Translations under genes and position numbers: made by a program
Notes under the pieces: model-generated
What the model was told of the DNA's origin: nothing
What the model saw: the letters and a program-made list of their open reading frames with translations, nothing else
Databases searched by the model: none
Assembly: GCA_944371605.1 (NCBI GenBank)
Contig: CALVXU010000030.1
Coordinates: forward strand, 116,187-180,186
Direction: 5' to 3'
From: an uncultured Bacilli bacterium
Lineage (GTDB): Bacteria; Bacillota_I; Bacilli_A; RFN20; CAG-288
DNA: 64,000 bases
Shown: positions 1 through 8,268 of the stretch, one piece after another
Layout: every line of letters begins with the position of its first letter
Numbering within the stretch: the first letter of the stretch is position 1

Positions 1-345
1 TTTTTCATCTTCTGCCATGATGTTGCTAAAATCATCAATCTTAAAATGGCTGAGAAAATCTTTGATTATTGTGAGAGGATATTTCTTTTTGAAAACAGGA
101 AATTTTTTGTCATCAGGATCTAAGATAATAGATCCGTTATATCCGATAAAAGGCCCATGGCATTCTAGTTCACGATAATATGGTAATACCGCTCTATCCG
201 GTCTTCCAGAAGCCATTGTTATAATGTTTCCTCTTTTTGCAAGCTCCATCAAATAAGCTTTTGTTTTTGGCAAAATCTTTTTTTCATCATTTAGTAGCGT
301 GCCATCACAATCTAGGACTATTAAGAATTTTTGATTTTCGAGCAT
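1..345 (-). CDS. Cof-type HAD-superfamily hydrolase, N-terminal part (runs off the window)
   Basis: The minus-strand reading frame opens at an ATG (343-345) behind a strong AGGAGG ribosome binding site and stays open to the window edge, giving about 115 residues. The N-terminus carries the HAD nucleophile motif DCDGTLL (residues 12-18), followed by an ASGRP motif about 30 residues later. That spacing is typical of Cof/YidA-like phosphatases that dephosphorylate sugar phosphates or flavin-type substrates in the cytosol. The cap domain and the C-terminal metal-binding motif lie outside the window, so the substrate cannot be guessed. It is transcribed divergently from the two-component operon that starts at 541. 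Confidence 0.85.
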   Translation of the reverse strand, partial: MLENQKFLIVLDCDGTLLNDEKKILPKTKAYLMELAKRGNIITMASGRPDRAVLPYYRELECHGPFIGYNGSIILDPDDKKFPVFKKKYPLTIIKDFLSHFKIDDFSNIMAEDEK

Positions 346-540
346 GATATCCTCCTTGCAATATTTTATATTAAATTTGTCTTTTTTAAAGCATCTATAC
401 TATCTTTTACCTTTTCTTAAACATTAAATTGTCACTGATTATTGCTGGTGAGTCCTTTCACAATTTTTGAATTCAAATTTGATTATTTCTATTTTTTCGA
501 TAAACTTTAGTGTAAAATTGAAGAATTAAAGGCATGACTT

Positions 541-1263
541 ATGGAACAAAATTTAAATATTAGAATCGCCATAATTGAAGATGAGCCAGAAGATGCTGAT
601 CTGTTAAAAAATGCGATAGAGCATGCACAACATGATCTTAGCTTATCGTTTACAACTTTTGTTTTTGATAATCCAACGCCTTTTATAAATAAGTATAAAT
701 CAAACTATGACATCATTTTTTTAGATATTGAATTACCGAATATCAATGGTTTAGAACTCGCTAAACAAATCCGAGAAATCGATAGGAGTGTGATTATTAT
801 TTTTGTCACGAATATGGCTCAATTCGCAGTCGATGGTTATAAAGTAGATGCGATGGATTTTATAGTCAAACCTATTTCATATCCAAATTTAAAGCTTAAA
901 CTAGAGCGTGCATTTCAAAGGATTAACAATAATCAAACTGACAAATTAGTCGTGAATGATAAAACGAGTACACACATATTGTTGATCAATGAAATCAAAT
1001 ATATCGAAGTCATAAATCACAAATTGATTTTTCACACCATTAACGATGCTGTCTCTTCAATCGGCTCATTGAGTAAATTAGAAGAAAAATTGACGAGGTT
1101 TTCCTTTTCGCGATGTAATAACTGCTATTTAATCAATATGAAATATGTCACTAAAATTGAAAACTTTGATCTTTTTATCGGCGATACTAGACTTCAAATA
1201 AGTCGTTCACGCAAAAAACAATTTTTAAAAGACTTAGCTGACTATCTAGGTGGCACCATATGA
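541..1263 (+). CDS. LytTR-family response regulator 1
   Basis: This is a two-domain transcription factor of 240 residues. The receiver domain (about 9-120) has the acidic pocket EDEPED, the phospho-acceptor Asp62 in the motif IIFLDIELP, the conserved Thr/Asn of FVTNM and the Lys of IVKPI. The C-terminal part (about 140-235) is a LytTR DNA-binding domain, recognisable from IKYIEVINHK and the RCNNCYLINMKYV block. It overlaps the downstream histidine kinase by 4 bp, so the two are translationally coupled. The family binds paired direct repeats one or two helical turns apart, and such a pair lies just behind the kinase gene (2640-2670). The inferred job is to activate the lipoprotein and GH3 genes that follow. 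It is clearly paralogous to the regulator at 39492. Confidence 0.93.
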   Translation: MEQNLNIRIAIIEDEPEDADLLKNAIEHAQHDLSLSFTTFVFDNPTPFINKYKSNYDIIFLDIELPNINGLELAKQIREIDRSVIIIFVTNMAQFAVDGYKVDAMDFIVKPISYPNLKLKLERAFQRINNNQTDKLVVNDKTSTHILLINEIKYIEVINHKLIFHTINDAVSSIGSLSKLEEKLTRFSFSRCNNCYLINMKYVTKIENFDLFIGDTRLQISRSRKKQFLKDLADYLGGTI

Positions 1264-2618
1264 TTTTTATACAAAAATTAGCCGTAATATTTGAACTTTT
1301 AATCGCTGATTTTATCATCGGCTATCATTTAAAACGAAAGAATTTTTTTGTCATAAGGCTTGCTGCCTGTCTGCTCATCATATTCGCAATCGTGCTTTTA
1401 TTGCCTTTGATAAACAACGCTATTTATGATGTTTTTAGATATTTTTTATTTTTTATCTTAATTCTCTTGGGTATGAGATTTTGTTTTGATGAAAAATTCA
1501 TCAAGTTGTTTTTTGTTTCTACAGTCGCCTATACTTTGCAACACATCGCATATGAATTATTTGATGTCTTCGTTGTCTTGACAGGTATTTACAATGTTCA
1601 TAATGTTATCGGTTCAGGTGTATACGATTTCTTTTTGATATTCACTAGCAATGGAAATTCATTTGTGAGTGGAAATCCTTTCACCATAATCATGTATATC
1701 TTCATTTATTATATTACCTACTTGATAGGATATTTTTTATTGCATTCCCGTTTAGAAAAAAGAATTGAAATAGGTATTACTAATACCAAGTTATTATGTT
1801 TATCAGCTATTATTTTATTATTTGATATCGTCGTCTCAGCATTCATCGGTTATTATAGTCAAACTGATTTTAATCAAACTTATCTTGCTCTCTTAGATTC
1901 ATTCAATATCTTTTGCTGCATTTTGGCTTTGTTCTTACTTTTCTTAGAGGAAAATCGAAGCAAAATTGCTAATGATTTAACAATTGTTAAACATTTATTA
2001 AAAGAAAAAGAAGTTCAATATAGCACAAGTAAAGCGAATATTGATCTTATAAATCAAAAATGTCATGATTTAAAGCACCAAATAAGAGCTATCGGAAAAA
2101 ATAAATATGTGGACGAAAATGTCCTGAACGAAATAGAAGAAACTATCTCTATCTATGATTCAGCAATTAAAACTGGAAACGAAGCACTTGATATCATATT
2201 GACAGAAAAAAGTCTATTTTGTACCAAGGAAAAGATTAAACTATGCTGTATCATCGATGGCAAAGAGCTGTCATTTATGTCTGACCCTGATCTATATTCT
2301 CTCTTTGGAAATCTATTAGATAATGCTATTGAAGCAGTGAGTAAATTAGAAGAAGACAAAAAAATCATATCTTTATCGATAAAGAAACAACAATCCTTTT
2401 TAATCATCAATATTCATAATTATTACCAAGGGACATTGGAGTTTAAAGATACTCTACCGAAGACGACTAAAGCAGATTCAAAGTATCATGGGTATGGCAT
2501 GAAAAGCATCCAAATGATCGTTGATAAATACGCTGGGGAAATGTCATTGACAACCGATAAAAGTGTTTTCAATCTTAATATAATATTCACATCACCATTT
2601 AAAAATCGCGAGTGTTAG
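1260..2618 (+). CDS. GHKL (AgrC-type) sensor histidine kinase 1
   Basis: The protein has 452 residues. The N-terminal half (about 1-225) is a run of roughly six hydrophobic transmembrane segments with no recognisable extracellular ligand domain. It is followed by a short helical dimerisation region containing the phospho-acceptor motif CHDLKHQ (His269), and a GHKL ATPase domain with N-box LFGNLLDNAIEAV and G-box GYGMKSIQ. This is the arrangement of AgrC/BlpH/CitS-type kinases that partner LytTR regulators. No peptide-pheromone gene or AgrB-like protease is adjacent, so a quorum-sensing role is not supported. A sugar or cell-surface signal is a reasonable guess from the GH3 neighbours, but the ligand is unknown. 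The stop codon overlaps a cre-like site. Confidence 0.92.
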   Translation: MIFIQKLAVIFELLIADFIIGYHLKRKNFFVIRLAACLLIIFAIVLLLPLINNAIYDVFRYFLFFILILLGMRFCFDEKFIKLFFVSTVAYTLQHIAYELFDVFVVLTGIYNVHNVIGSGVYDFFLIFTSNGNSFVSGNPFTIIMYIFIYYITYLIGYFLLHSRLEKRIEIGITNTKLLCLSAIILLFDIVVSAFIGYYSQTDFNQTYLALLDSFNIFCCILALFLLFLEENRSKIANDLTIVKHLLKEKEVQYSTSKANIDLINQKCHDLKHQIRAIGKNKYVDENVLNEIEETISIYDSAIKTGNEALDIILTEKSLFCTKEKIKLCCIIDGKELSFMSDPDLYSLFGNLLDNAIEAVSKLEEDKKIISLSIKKQQSFLIINIHNYYQGTLEFKDTLPKTTKADSKYHGYGMKSIQMIVDKYAGEMSLTTDKSVFNLNIIFTSPFKNREC

Positions 2619-2626
2619 CGGTTACA
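2613..2626. promoter_or_regulatory. cre-like CcpA operator upstream of GH3 cassette 1
   Basis: TGTTAGCGGTTACA fits the catabolite-responsive-element consensus TGWNANCGNTNWCA at every defined position. It overlaps the stop codon of the kinase gene and sits about 60 bp upstream of the predicted -35 element of the lipoprotein/GH3 operon. Such a site would let CcpA tie the cassette to glucose status. That role is inferred, and no ccpA gene is in the window. Confidence 0.55.
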
Positions 2627-2639
2627 TTTTTTATACAAG

Positions 2640-2703
2640 TTACGAAATTAAACCTACCTAAGACGAAATTCATATTAACTATTTTTGGACTTTTATTTAC
2701 TAT
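2640..2703 (+). promoter_or_regulatory. Predicted LytTR operator (21-bp-spaced direct repeats) and promoter, cassette 1
   Basis: Two direct repeats, TTACGAAATT (2640-2649) and AGACGAAATT (2661-2670), are 21 bp apart, i.e. two helical turns on one DNA face. Four bases later comes a weak -35 (TTAACT, 2675-2680), a 17-bp spacer and a -10 (TACTAT, 2698-2703). A poor core promoter with activator sites abutting the -35 is what known LytTR activators use. The same layout with closely similar repeats is found downstream of the second kinase gene (41566-41596). Confidence 0.6.
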
Positions 2704-2753
2704 TGGCTCAGCAAATCATAATCATGATTTAGCAGCAAAGGAGACATAAAATA

Positions 2754-5012
2754 ATGAAAAAGAAAAAAATCCTACCGCTCTTAACTTGTGCGATCTTACC
2801 TCTTTCTTTAATGATAACCTCATGCCAAGGCGATGATAAAACATCGACGACTCCCCCCCCAACAACATCTAAAGTAGAAGATGGTGATGTTTGTGTTGAT
2901 ATAGAAATCACACAGATGCCATCAAAAACTGAATATAAGGTCGGTGAATCTTTTAAGACAGCAGGTCTGCGCTTTAACGCCATCTATAAAAATGGCTACA
3001 TTGAAGAAGATTTAACTGGAGGTGACTTAGATGGTTATTCACCTCGAGGAGCATTGACTGAAGATGTTAAAGCTATCACAATTGAATTTGAAGGTGTGAC
3101 AAAAGATATTCCGATAACTGTCTTGCCCAAGACATTAAAATCTGTAGAGATAACTAGAGAACCTGATATCAAAACATATCAATTAGGTGAAGCATTAGAC
3201 TTAACTGGATTAGTCGTAGCTGCGGATTATGAGGAAGGCTTGATCGATAACGAGACTAACTATACAGTCACTGATAAAGATAATAATAGCTATGAACAAG
3301 GCACAACATTAAATGTGGCTGGTGAATTAGAACTATTTGTTAATGTGACTTCTAATGAGATCACAATGTCTGATAGTTTTAAAATAACAGTATTCGACGG
3401 ACTCACAGTTCAAGCTGAAAATGTTTATCTTACAGATAGTGGTGAAGAAAAACCGACAGATGAAAGTTACACCATCATCACCGGCAACAATCTAGACTTA
3501 TCTTTCAATGAAAATAATAAAGATACCCATTTAAAACACGACTCCACTTTCACTGGTGATGGATATCTCGGCGATATTAATGTCGGTATGAAAATAGAGT
3601 TTTATATCTATTCTAAAGTCGAGATGAAAAATGCTGATATTGTTTTAATCGCTTCTTCGACGAGGACTAATAGCGATGCTCAAAAAATGGATGATATGAA
3701 TGTGAATCAATTGTTTAAGATGTATTTGGGCGAAGACGAAGAAGAAGTATGGCTTTCAGATGATCTTGTCATCGAAGGAAAAAAATATCCTCCGGCAGGT
3801 TCAGCGACGACTATGTGGACTAACTGGGTGGATGTTCCTCTTGGTAAATTGACTATCAATCCTGGATATAACAAAATAACATTAGAATGTATCGGCACAC
3901 AAAAAGGTAGTGATAATTACGGAAGAACACCTAATATCGATCGTCTAGAAATTCGTGCTAGTGATGAAGCTGCTGAAACCGGTGACTATGTGACTGATGT
4001 CGAAGTCATTTCTGAGCCGACTAAAAAAGACTATAACGTTGGTGATACGTTTGATCCAACAGGTCTTAAGTTCAATGTCAATTATAGAAACGGCTATGAT
4101 GGGGATAAAAATCTCGGCCCTGATGCGCAGTATTTTTCCTATACTCCAGATGGACAATTAGGATATTCAGATAACAAAATCGTTTTCACATACAAAAACT
4201 ATTCTTGGGAGATGGCGATCAATTTGACTTTGCCCAAAATCTCAAGCGTTGAACTAACTTCTTTACCAGGTGTCAAATACTATACAAAAGGATCTAAACT
4301 AGATTTATCCGGTCTAAAAGTAAAAGCGACTTATGAAAATGGTTATGTTGACGAAGACGCCACTAATTACGTCATAAAAGATTCCTTAGGCAATACTTAT
4401 CAAAATGGTGATTTATTAGATAAAGAATATCTAGATGAAGAAGTCACTTTCACCGTTGAGATTACCGCTGGTGGTGAAACTAAAAGTGCCACATTCACTC
4501 TAACTATCGCTGATGGTCTCACACTTGAAGTCGAACAAACTGAACAAGCTAGTGATACTTCTTCTTACACAGTTATCACTCGCGTCCAAGGAGATGATGC
4601 TCGTATCGTCAGCAATGCAAATGGCCAAACCGCTGCTGAAAATATGAAAGTCGGTTCACAAATTGATTTCTATGTTTATAGTCAATCAGAGGTCAAAGAT
4701 GCTAGTTTAATCTTAGTAGCCGCCTCATTATTAAGAGCACAGGATGGTTCACAAACTTATGATACTAAATTCAACGATCAATATAGCTTATCAGTAGATG
4801 ATCAACCTGTTTCAGTCAGTGATGAGACAATGATCAAAGGACGCCAAGCTAATGGTGAAAGAATTTGGTTCTTATGGACTGAAAACCTCATCTGCAATCT
4901 TGATTTAAAGGCTGGCTATACCAAAATCACACTCAAATGTACAGGCTTAATCAAAGACCATGATGGATCAGGTAGAGCTGCTAACATCGATAAAATAAAC
5001 ATCAAGTTTTAA
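2754..5012 (+). CDS. Surface lipoprotein with four Ig-like (Big_3) and two CBM-like domains
   Basis: The protein has 752 residues. It has a lipoprotein signal peptide ending in the lipobox ITSC, then a Thr/Pro linker encoded through a C8 run. The body is a duplicated block. Two Big_3-type Ig domains (about 45-122 and 123-213, each opening with a pattern like I-x-x-x-P-x-K-x-x-Y-x-x-G-E) precede a beta-rich domain (about 214-410). That domain ends in a G-Y-N-K-I-T-L plus N-I-D-R-L-E-I signature, as in CBM6/CBM35-like carbohydrate-binding modules. The same order then repeats (Ig about 414-495 and 497-585, CBM-like about 586-752). It starts from a good AAGGAG site and lies 14 bp upstream of the GH3 gene. 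The likely role is to bind the glycan at the cell surface for that enzyme. The ligand is unknown. Confidence 0.85.
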   Translation: MKKKKILPLLTCAILPLSLMITSCQGDDKTSTTPPPTTSKVEDGDVCVDIEITQMPSKTEYKVGESFKTAGLRFNAIYKNGYIEEDLTGGDLDGYSPRGALTEDVKAITIEFEGVTKDIPITVLPKTLKSVEITREPDIKTYQLGEALDLTGLVVAADYEEGLIDNETNYTVTDKDNNSYEQGTTLNVAGELELFVNVTSNEITMSDSFKITVFDGLTVQAENVYLTDSGEEKPTDESYTIITGNNLDLSFNENNKDTHLKHDSTFTGDGYLGDINVGMKIEFYIYSKVEMKNADIVLIASSTRTNSDAQKMDDMNVNQLFKMYLGEDEEEVWLSDDLVIEGKKYPPAGSATTMWTNWVDVPLGKLTINPGYNKITLECIGTQKGSDNYGRTPNIDRLEIRASDEAAETGDYVTDVEVISEPTKKDYNVGDTFDPTGLKFNVNYRNGYDGDKNLGPDAQYFSYTPDGQLGYSDNKIVFTYKNYSWEMAINLTLPKISSVELTSLPGVKYYTKGSKLDLSGLKVKATYENGYVDEDATNYVIKDSLGNTYQNGDLLDKEYLDEEVTFTVEITAGGETKSATFTLTIADGLTLEVEQTEQASDTSSYTVITRVQGDDARIVSNANGQTAAENMKVGSQIDFYVYSQSEVKDASLILVAASLLRAQDGSQTYDTKFNDQYSLSVDDQPVSVSDETMIKGRQANGERIWFLWTENLICNLDLKAGYTKITLKCTGLIKDHDGSGRAANIDKINIKF
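2853..2860 (+). repeat. C8 homopolymer in lipoprotein coding sequence
   Basis: A run of eight C lies a few codons after the lipid-attachment cysteine of the lipoprotein at 2754. It encodes a Pro triplet in an otherwise Thr-rich linker. Eight C keeps the frame open here. Such tracts are prone to slipped-strand length changes. Equivalent eight-base tracts occur at 27588 and 37260. Confidence 0.9.
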
Positions 5013-5026
5013 AGGAGAAGGCACGA

Positions 5027-8000
5027 ATGAAACTCAAACCTAATATTAAAAAGTCAAAGATCATCCTTTCTTCAATAGCAGGTTTATTCTCAGTTGCCAT
5101 GATCGTCGGTGATTATTTCGCCTATAAATACTCTGATATCATCTCAACTTTCTTCGGTGTTGCTGAGCAGTTAGGCGGTGACACTGAAGTGATTGAACAA
5201 TCTGCCAAATCATCTGATGAAGTGGTGCGAAGAATAGCTGAAGAAGGCACCGTATTAATGAAAAATAAGGTCAAAGATGGTGTTCCAACATTACCTCTTT
5301 CAAAAGCTCAAAAAAACATCAACGTCTTCGGCTGGGGCGCCACTGATGCAGGCTTCTTATTGACCGGTAATGGCTCTGGTCGTTCTTACATCTATCCAGA
5401 TAATAAAGTGACATTCTTACAAGGCCTAAAAGATGCTGACTTCAATTACAATGAAGAAATAATCCAGATTTATGAGGATTGGTGTACAACCGAAGATGCC
5501 GACTGGGGTGACACAGCGAATTGGGGCAATAGATATAACACTAAGTTGAAAGAGCCAGTCACTGAAAGTGCCTTCCCGGAAGATGTAGTCAATAGAGCAA
5601 AGGAATTCTCTGACACTGCTGTCATCGTTTTATCCCGATATAGCGGTGAATATATCGGAAATCTGTATGACAAGCAATATAAGCATGATTTACCGACGGA
5701 TGAAACAAGGTCATTCAACGAAATTTCTACTGAAGAAGAATCTCTCATCAAAATGTGCACTGCTAACTTTGATAAAGTCATCGTCGTCTTCAATACTGGC
5801 TCTATCATGGATATGACTTTTATTGATGATGAGGCAAATTTTGGTGAAATAGATGCAGCATTAAATGTCGGTTATATGGGTCAAAGCGGTGCGACTGCTA
5901 TCGGTAGAATTCTACATGGTGAGATATCACCATCTGGTAAGCTCGCAGATACGATTGTTTATGAACCTGAAATAAATGAAATCACTCGTGTTAATTCCTT
6001 ATCTAACGATATCGTTTATGCTGAAGATATCTACTTAGGATACAAATATTACGAAACTGCTGATAGCGTAGGTCTTTTTGAAGACAAAGTTCTCTTCGAT
6101 GGTACTTCTAGTGAAAAAACAGGTTACAATGCTGTCGTTCAATATCCGTTTGGTCATGGCTTAAGCTATACCAATTTCGAGTGGAAGTTAGAAGAACTCA
6201 GCCTACCTGAAGATAGTTTTTTGACTTCTGATAGCGAGATTGAAATCAAAGTCACTGTAACAAATAAAGGCGAGATGACAGGTAAAGATGTCGTTGAGTT
6301 ATACTTTACAGCTCCATATACAAGTGGTGGAATCGAAAAATCTTATGTCACCTTAATCGATTTTGCCAAAACACCAGATCTTGAGCCAAATCAATCATAC
6401 ACTGCAACTTTCAACATCACCCCTTATCAATTAGCTAGTTATGATACTTATGATGCTAATAGCAATGATCTCACCGGCTGGGAAGTCGAAGCAGGTGATT
6501 ACCAGTTGAAATTGATGACTGACGCTCATCATTTAAAAGAGATGAATGATAACACCATCACTTATAAAGTGGAAGAAAGCTTCCGTTATCGTAAAGATCC
6601 TGTCTCTGGTGGAAGAGTAAAGAATAGATTTTCTGGTGAAGAAGCTTATGGTGGATGTGCGTTAGATGGCTCTACTCTAAATGTTGATTGGACATATCTA
6701 TCAAGAGCAGACATGAAAAATACTTTACCTGTCACCAAAGAAGAAGCTCCAGATTCACGAGAAATTTCCCAATATGCAACATATGTATATGAAGACTATG
6801 TATATGATTCAATGCCGACTACTAATCAAGATAGCGACTTAAGATTAATCACTAAAGATGATGGTAGTTTCCTCACATATGATGAGTTTAATGGCGGATA
6901 TGATGGTGCTTTAAAATACAATGAAGAGCTCATGATGGAATTAGGAAATCCAGATAACTTTGATAGCGCAAAATGGGATACATTTTTAAATCAGATGTCT
7001 ATCACTGAATTAAAGCGTATAGTTGAAGATGGCGGATATGGTTCAAGAGCCATAGAGAGTTTAGGCAAAAACATCAACTTAGAGTATGATGGCCCATCTG
7101 GATTTAATCGCACTAACTTATCACCCAATGTCCCAGGTTCAAATATGACTGCACTCCCTTGTGAAAACTTAGTCGGTCAGACTTGGAGTAAAGAACTCCT
7201 TTATTTAGCAGGACAGATTCTTGGAAGAGATGCACAAAACTTTGGTTTGAGCGGTATTTATGCCCCTGGTGTAAATCTCCATCGTGAAATCAACAATGGT
7301 AGAAACTATGAATATTACTCAGAAGATGGCGTATTGAGTGGTTTCTATGCAGCTTATTTTATCAAGGGTGCTGCTAGTAATGGCTTATATTGCTATGTCA
7401 AACATTTAGCCCTCTATGATTCCAGTCCATACACTCAGCAAAGAGTTTGGTGCACTGAACAAAATTTCCGTGAAAATTATTTGCGCCCATTTGAAATCGC
7501 AGTTAAAGAAGGCAAAGCCAATGCGATGATGGTTTCATTTAATAAAATCGGTCCGACTTGGGCCGGTTCTAATCAAGCTCTCTTAGATGGAATTTTAAGA
7601 GATGAATGGGGCTTTAGAGGAACTATAATCACTGACTATGATGTTGGCGATGATTCAAACATGGACTTAAAGAAAGGAATAAGAGCTGGTTTGAATCTTC
7701 AACTCAATCCGCAATATGGAAAAGCCGGAAGATATGGGACATTAGATTCATCAGATAAAGTTGATATGAATTTAGCACGTTCGAGCGCGAAATCTATCAT
7801 TTATACTATCTGCAATACTTATTATCAAGCTAAGACTAATACTGATTCCAACGAATTTACGGTGACTATTTCTAATCCTAAAGCCATTAAAAAAGGTTTT
7901 AATTGGTGGGTTCCCGTCGTAGTTGTCATCAATGTTATTATCTTTGGTGTTTTCATCTTCTCTATCATCTATTTCTTCATACCTGATCGCAAAAAGAAAG

Positions 8001-8176
8001 TATTGGCAGATGGTGTAAGCGGCCAGACTGATAATAGTGAAAAAAAGAAAAAATTCTTTGGCTTCATACATAAGCCCATCTCTAAATCTCAAGAAATAAG
8101 TAAACTCAAACAAGAGATTGAAGAAAAAGATAAACGAATCAAAGAATTAGAAGATATCATCAATCACAAAGAATAG
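5027..8176 (+). CDS. Membrane-anchored GH3 glycosidase 1, reversed domain order
   Basis: The protein has 1049 residues and belongs to glycoside hydrolase family 3, but with the domains permuted. After an N-terminal transmembrane helix (about 10-32) comes the GH3 C-domain (from the EEGTVLMKNK block, about 73-400), with candidate acid/base Glu208 in SGEYIG. A fibronectin-III-like domain (PFGHGLSYT onwards) follows, and then the (beta/alpha)8 barrel (about 650-960). The barrel contains the KH motif (VKHLALYD) and the nucleophile Asp870 in IITDYD. A second transmembrane helix follows (about 964-990), and the C-terminus is a cytosolic Lys/Glu-rich coiled coil. Both termini should be inside and the enzyme outside. 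Reversed GH3 order is known from Ruminococcus and Butyrivibrio beta-glucosidases. The sugar specificity cannot be read from the sequence. It is co-transcribed with the lipoprotein ahead of it. Confidence 0.92.
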   Translation: MKLKPNIKKSKIILSSIAGLFSVAMIVGDYFAYKYSDIISTFFGVAEQLGGDTEVIEQSAKSSDEVVRRIAEEGTVLMKNKVKDGVPTLPLSKAQKNINVFGWGATDAGFLLTGNGSGRSYIYPDNKVTFLQGLKDADFNYNEEIIQIYEDWCTTEDADWGDTANWGNRYNTKLKEPVTESAFPEDVVNRAKEFSDTAVIVLSRYSGEYIGNLYDKQYKHDLPTDETRSFNEISTEEESLIKMCTANFDKVIVVFNTGSIMDMTFIDDEANFGEIDAALNVGYMGQSGATAIGRILHGEISPSGKLADTIVYEPEINEITRVNSLSNDIVYAEDIYLGYKYYETADSVGLFEDKVLFDGTSSEKTGYNAVVQYPFGHGLSYTNFEWKLEELSLPEDSFLTSDSEIEIKVTVTNKGEMTGKDVVELYFTAPYTSGGIEKSYVTLIDFAKTPDLEPNQSYTATFNITPYQLASYDTYDANSNDLTGWEVEAGDYQLKLMTDAHHLKEMNDNTITYKVEESFRYRKDPVSGGRVKNRFSGEEAYGGCALDGSTLNVDWTYLSRADMKNTLPVTKEEAPDSREISQYATYVYEDYVYDSMPTTNQDSDLRLITKDDGSFLTYDEFNGGYDGALKYNEELMMELGNPDNFDSAKWDTFLNQMSITELKRIVEDGGYGSRAIESLGKNINLEYDGPSGFNRTNLSPNVPGSNMTALPCENLVGQTWSKELLYLAGQILGRDAQNFGLSGIYAPGVNLHREINNGRNYEYYSEDGVLSGFYAAYFIKGAASNGLYCYVKHLALYDSSPYTQQRVWCTEQNFRENYLRPFEIAVKEGKANAMMVSFNKIGPTWAGSNQALLDGILRDEWGFRGTIITDYDVGDDSNMDLKKGIRAGLNLQLNPQYGKAGRYGTLDSSDKVDMNLARSSAKSIIYTICNTYYQAKTNTDSNEFTVTISNPKAIKKGFNWWVPVVVVINVIIFGVFIFSIIYFFIPDRKKKVLADGVSGQTDNSEKKKKFFGFIHKPISKSQEISKLKQEIEEKDKRIKELEDIINHKE

Positions 8177-8186
8177 ATTTGATAAG

Positions 8187-8218
8187 AGCCTCAGTCGAAG
8201 CAGATTGAGGCTTTTATT
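8187..8218 (+). terminator. Rho-independent terminator after GH3 gene 1
   Basis: A 7-bp stem AGCCTCA/TGAGGCT (8187-8193 with 8206-8212) is followed by a T-rich tract. It closes the two-component/lipoprotein/GH3 unit 1 directly after the GH3 stop codon. Confidence 0.8.
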
Positions 8219-8268
8219 CTTTCCATTTATTTTGATTGATTTCTACTTTTAAATGTTAAAATATTTAT

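Noticed and set aside
541-2618. Quorum-sensing (agr/bld-like) system
   Set aside because: The kinase and regulator types fit, but there is no peptide precursor, processing protease or exporter next to either pair.
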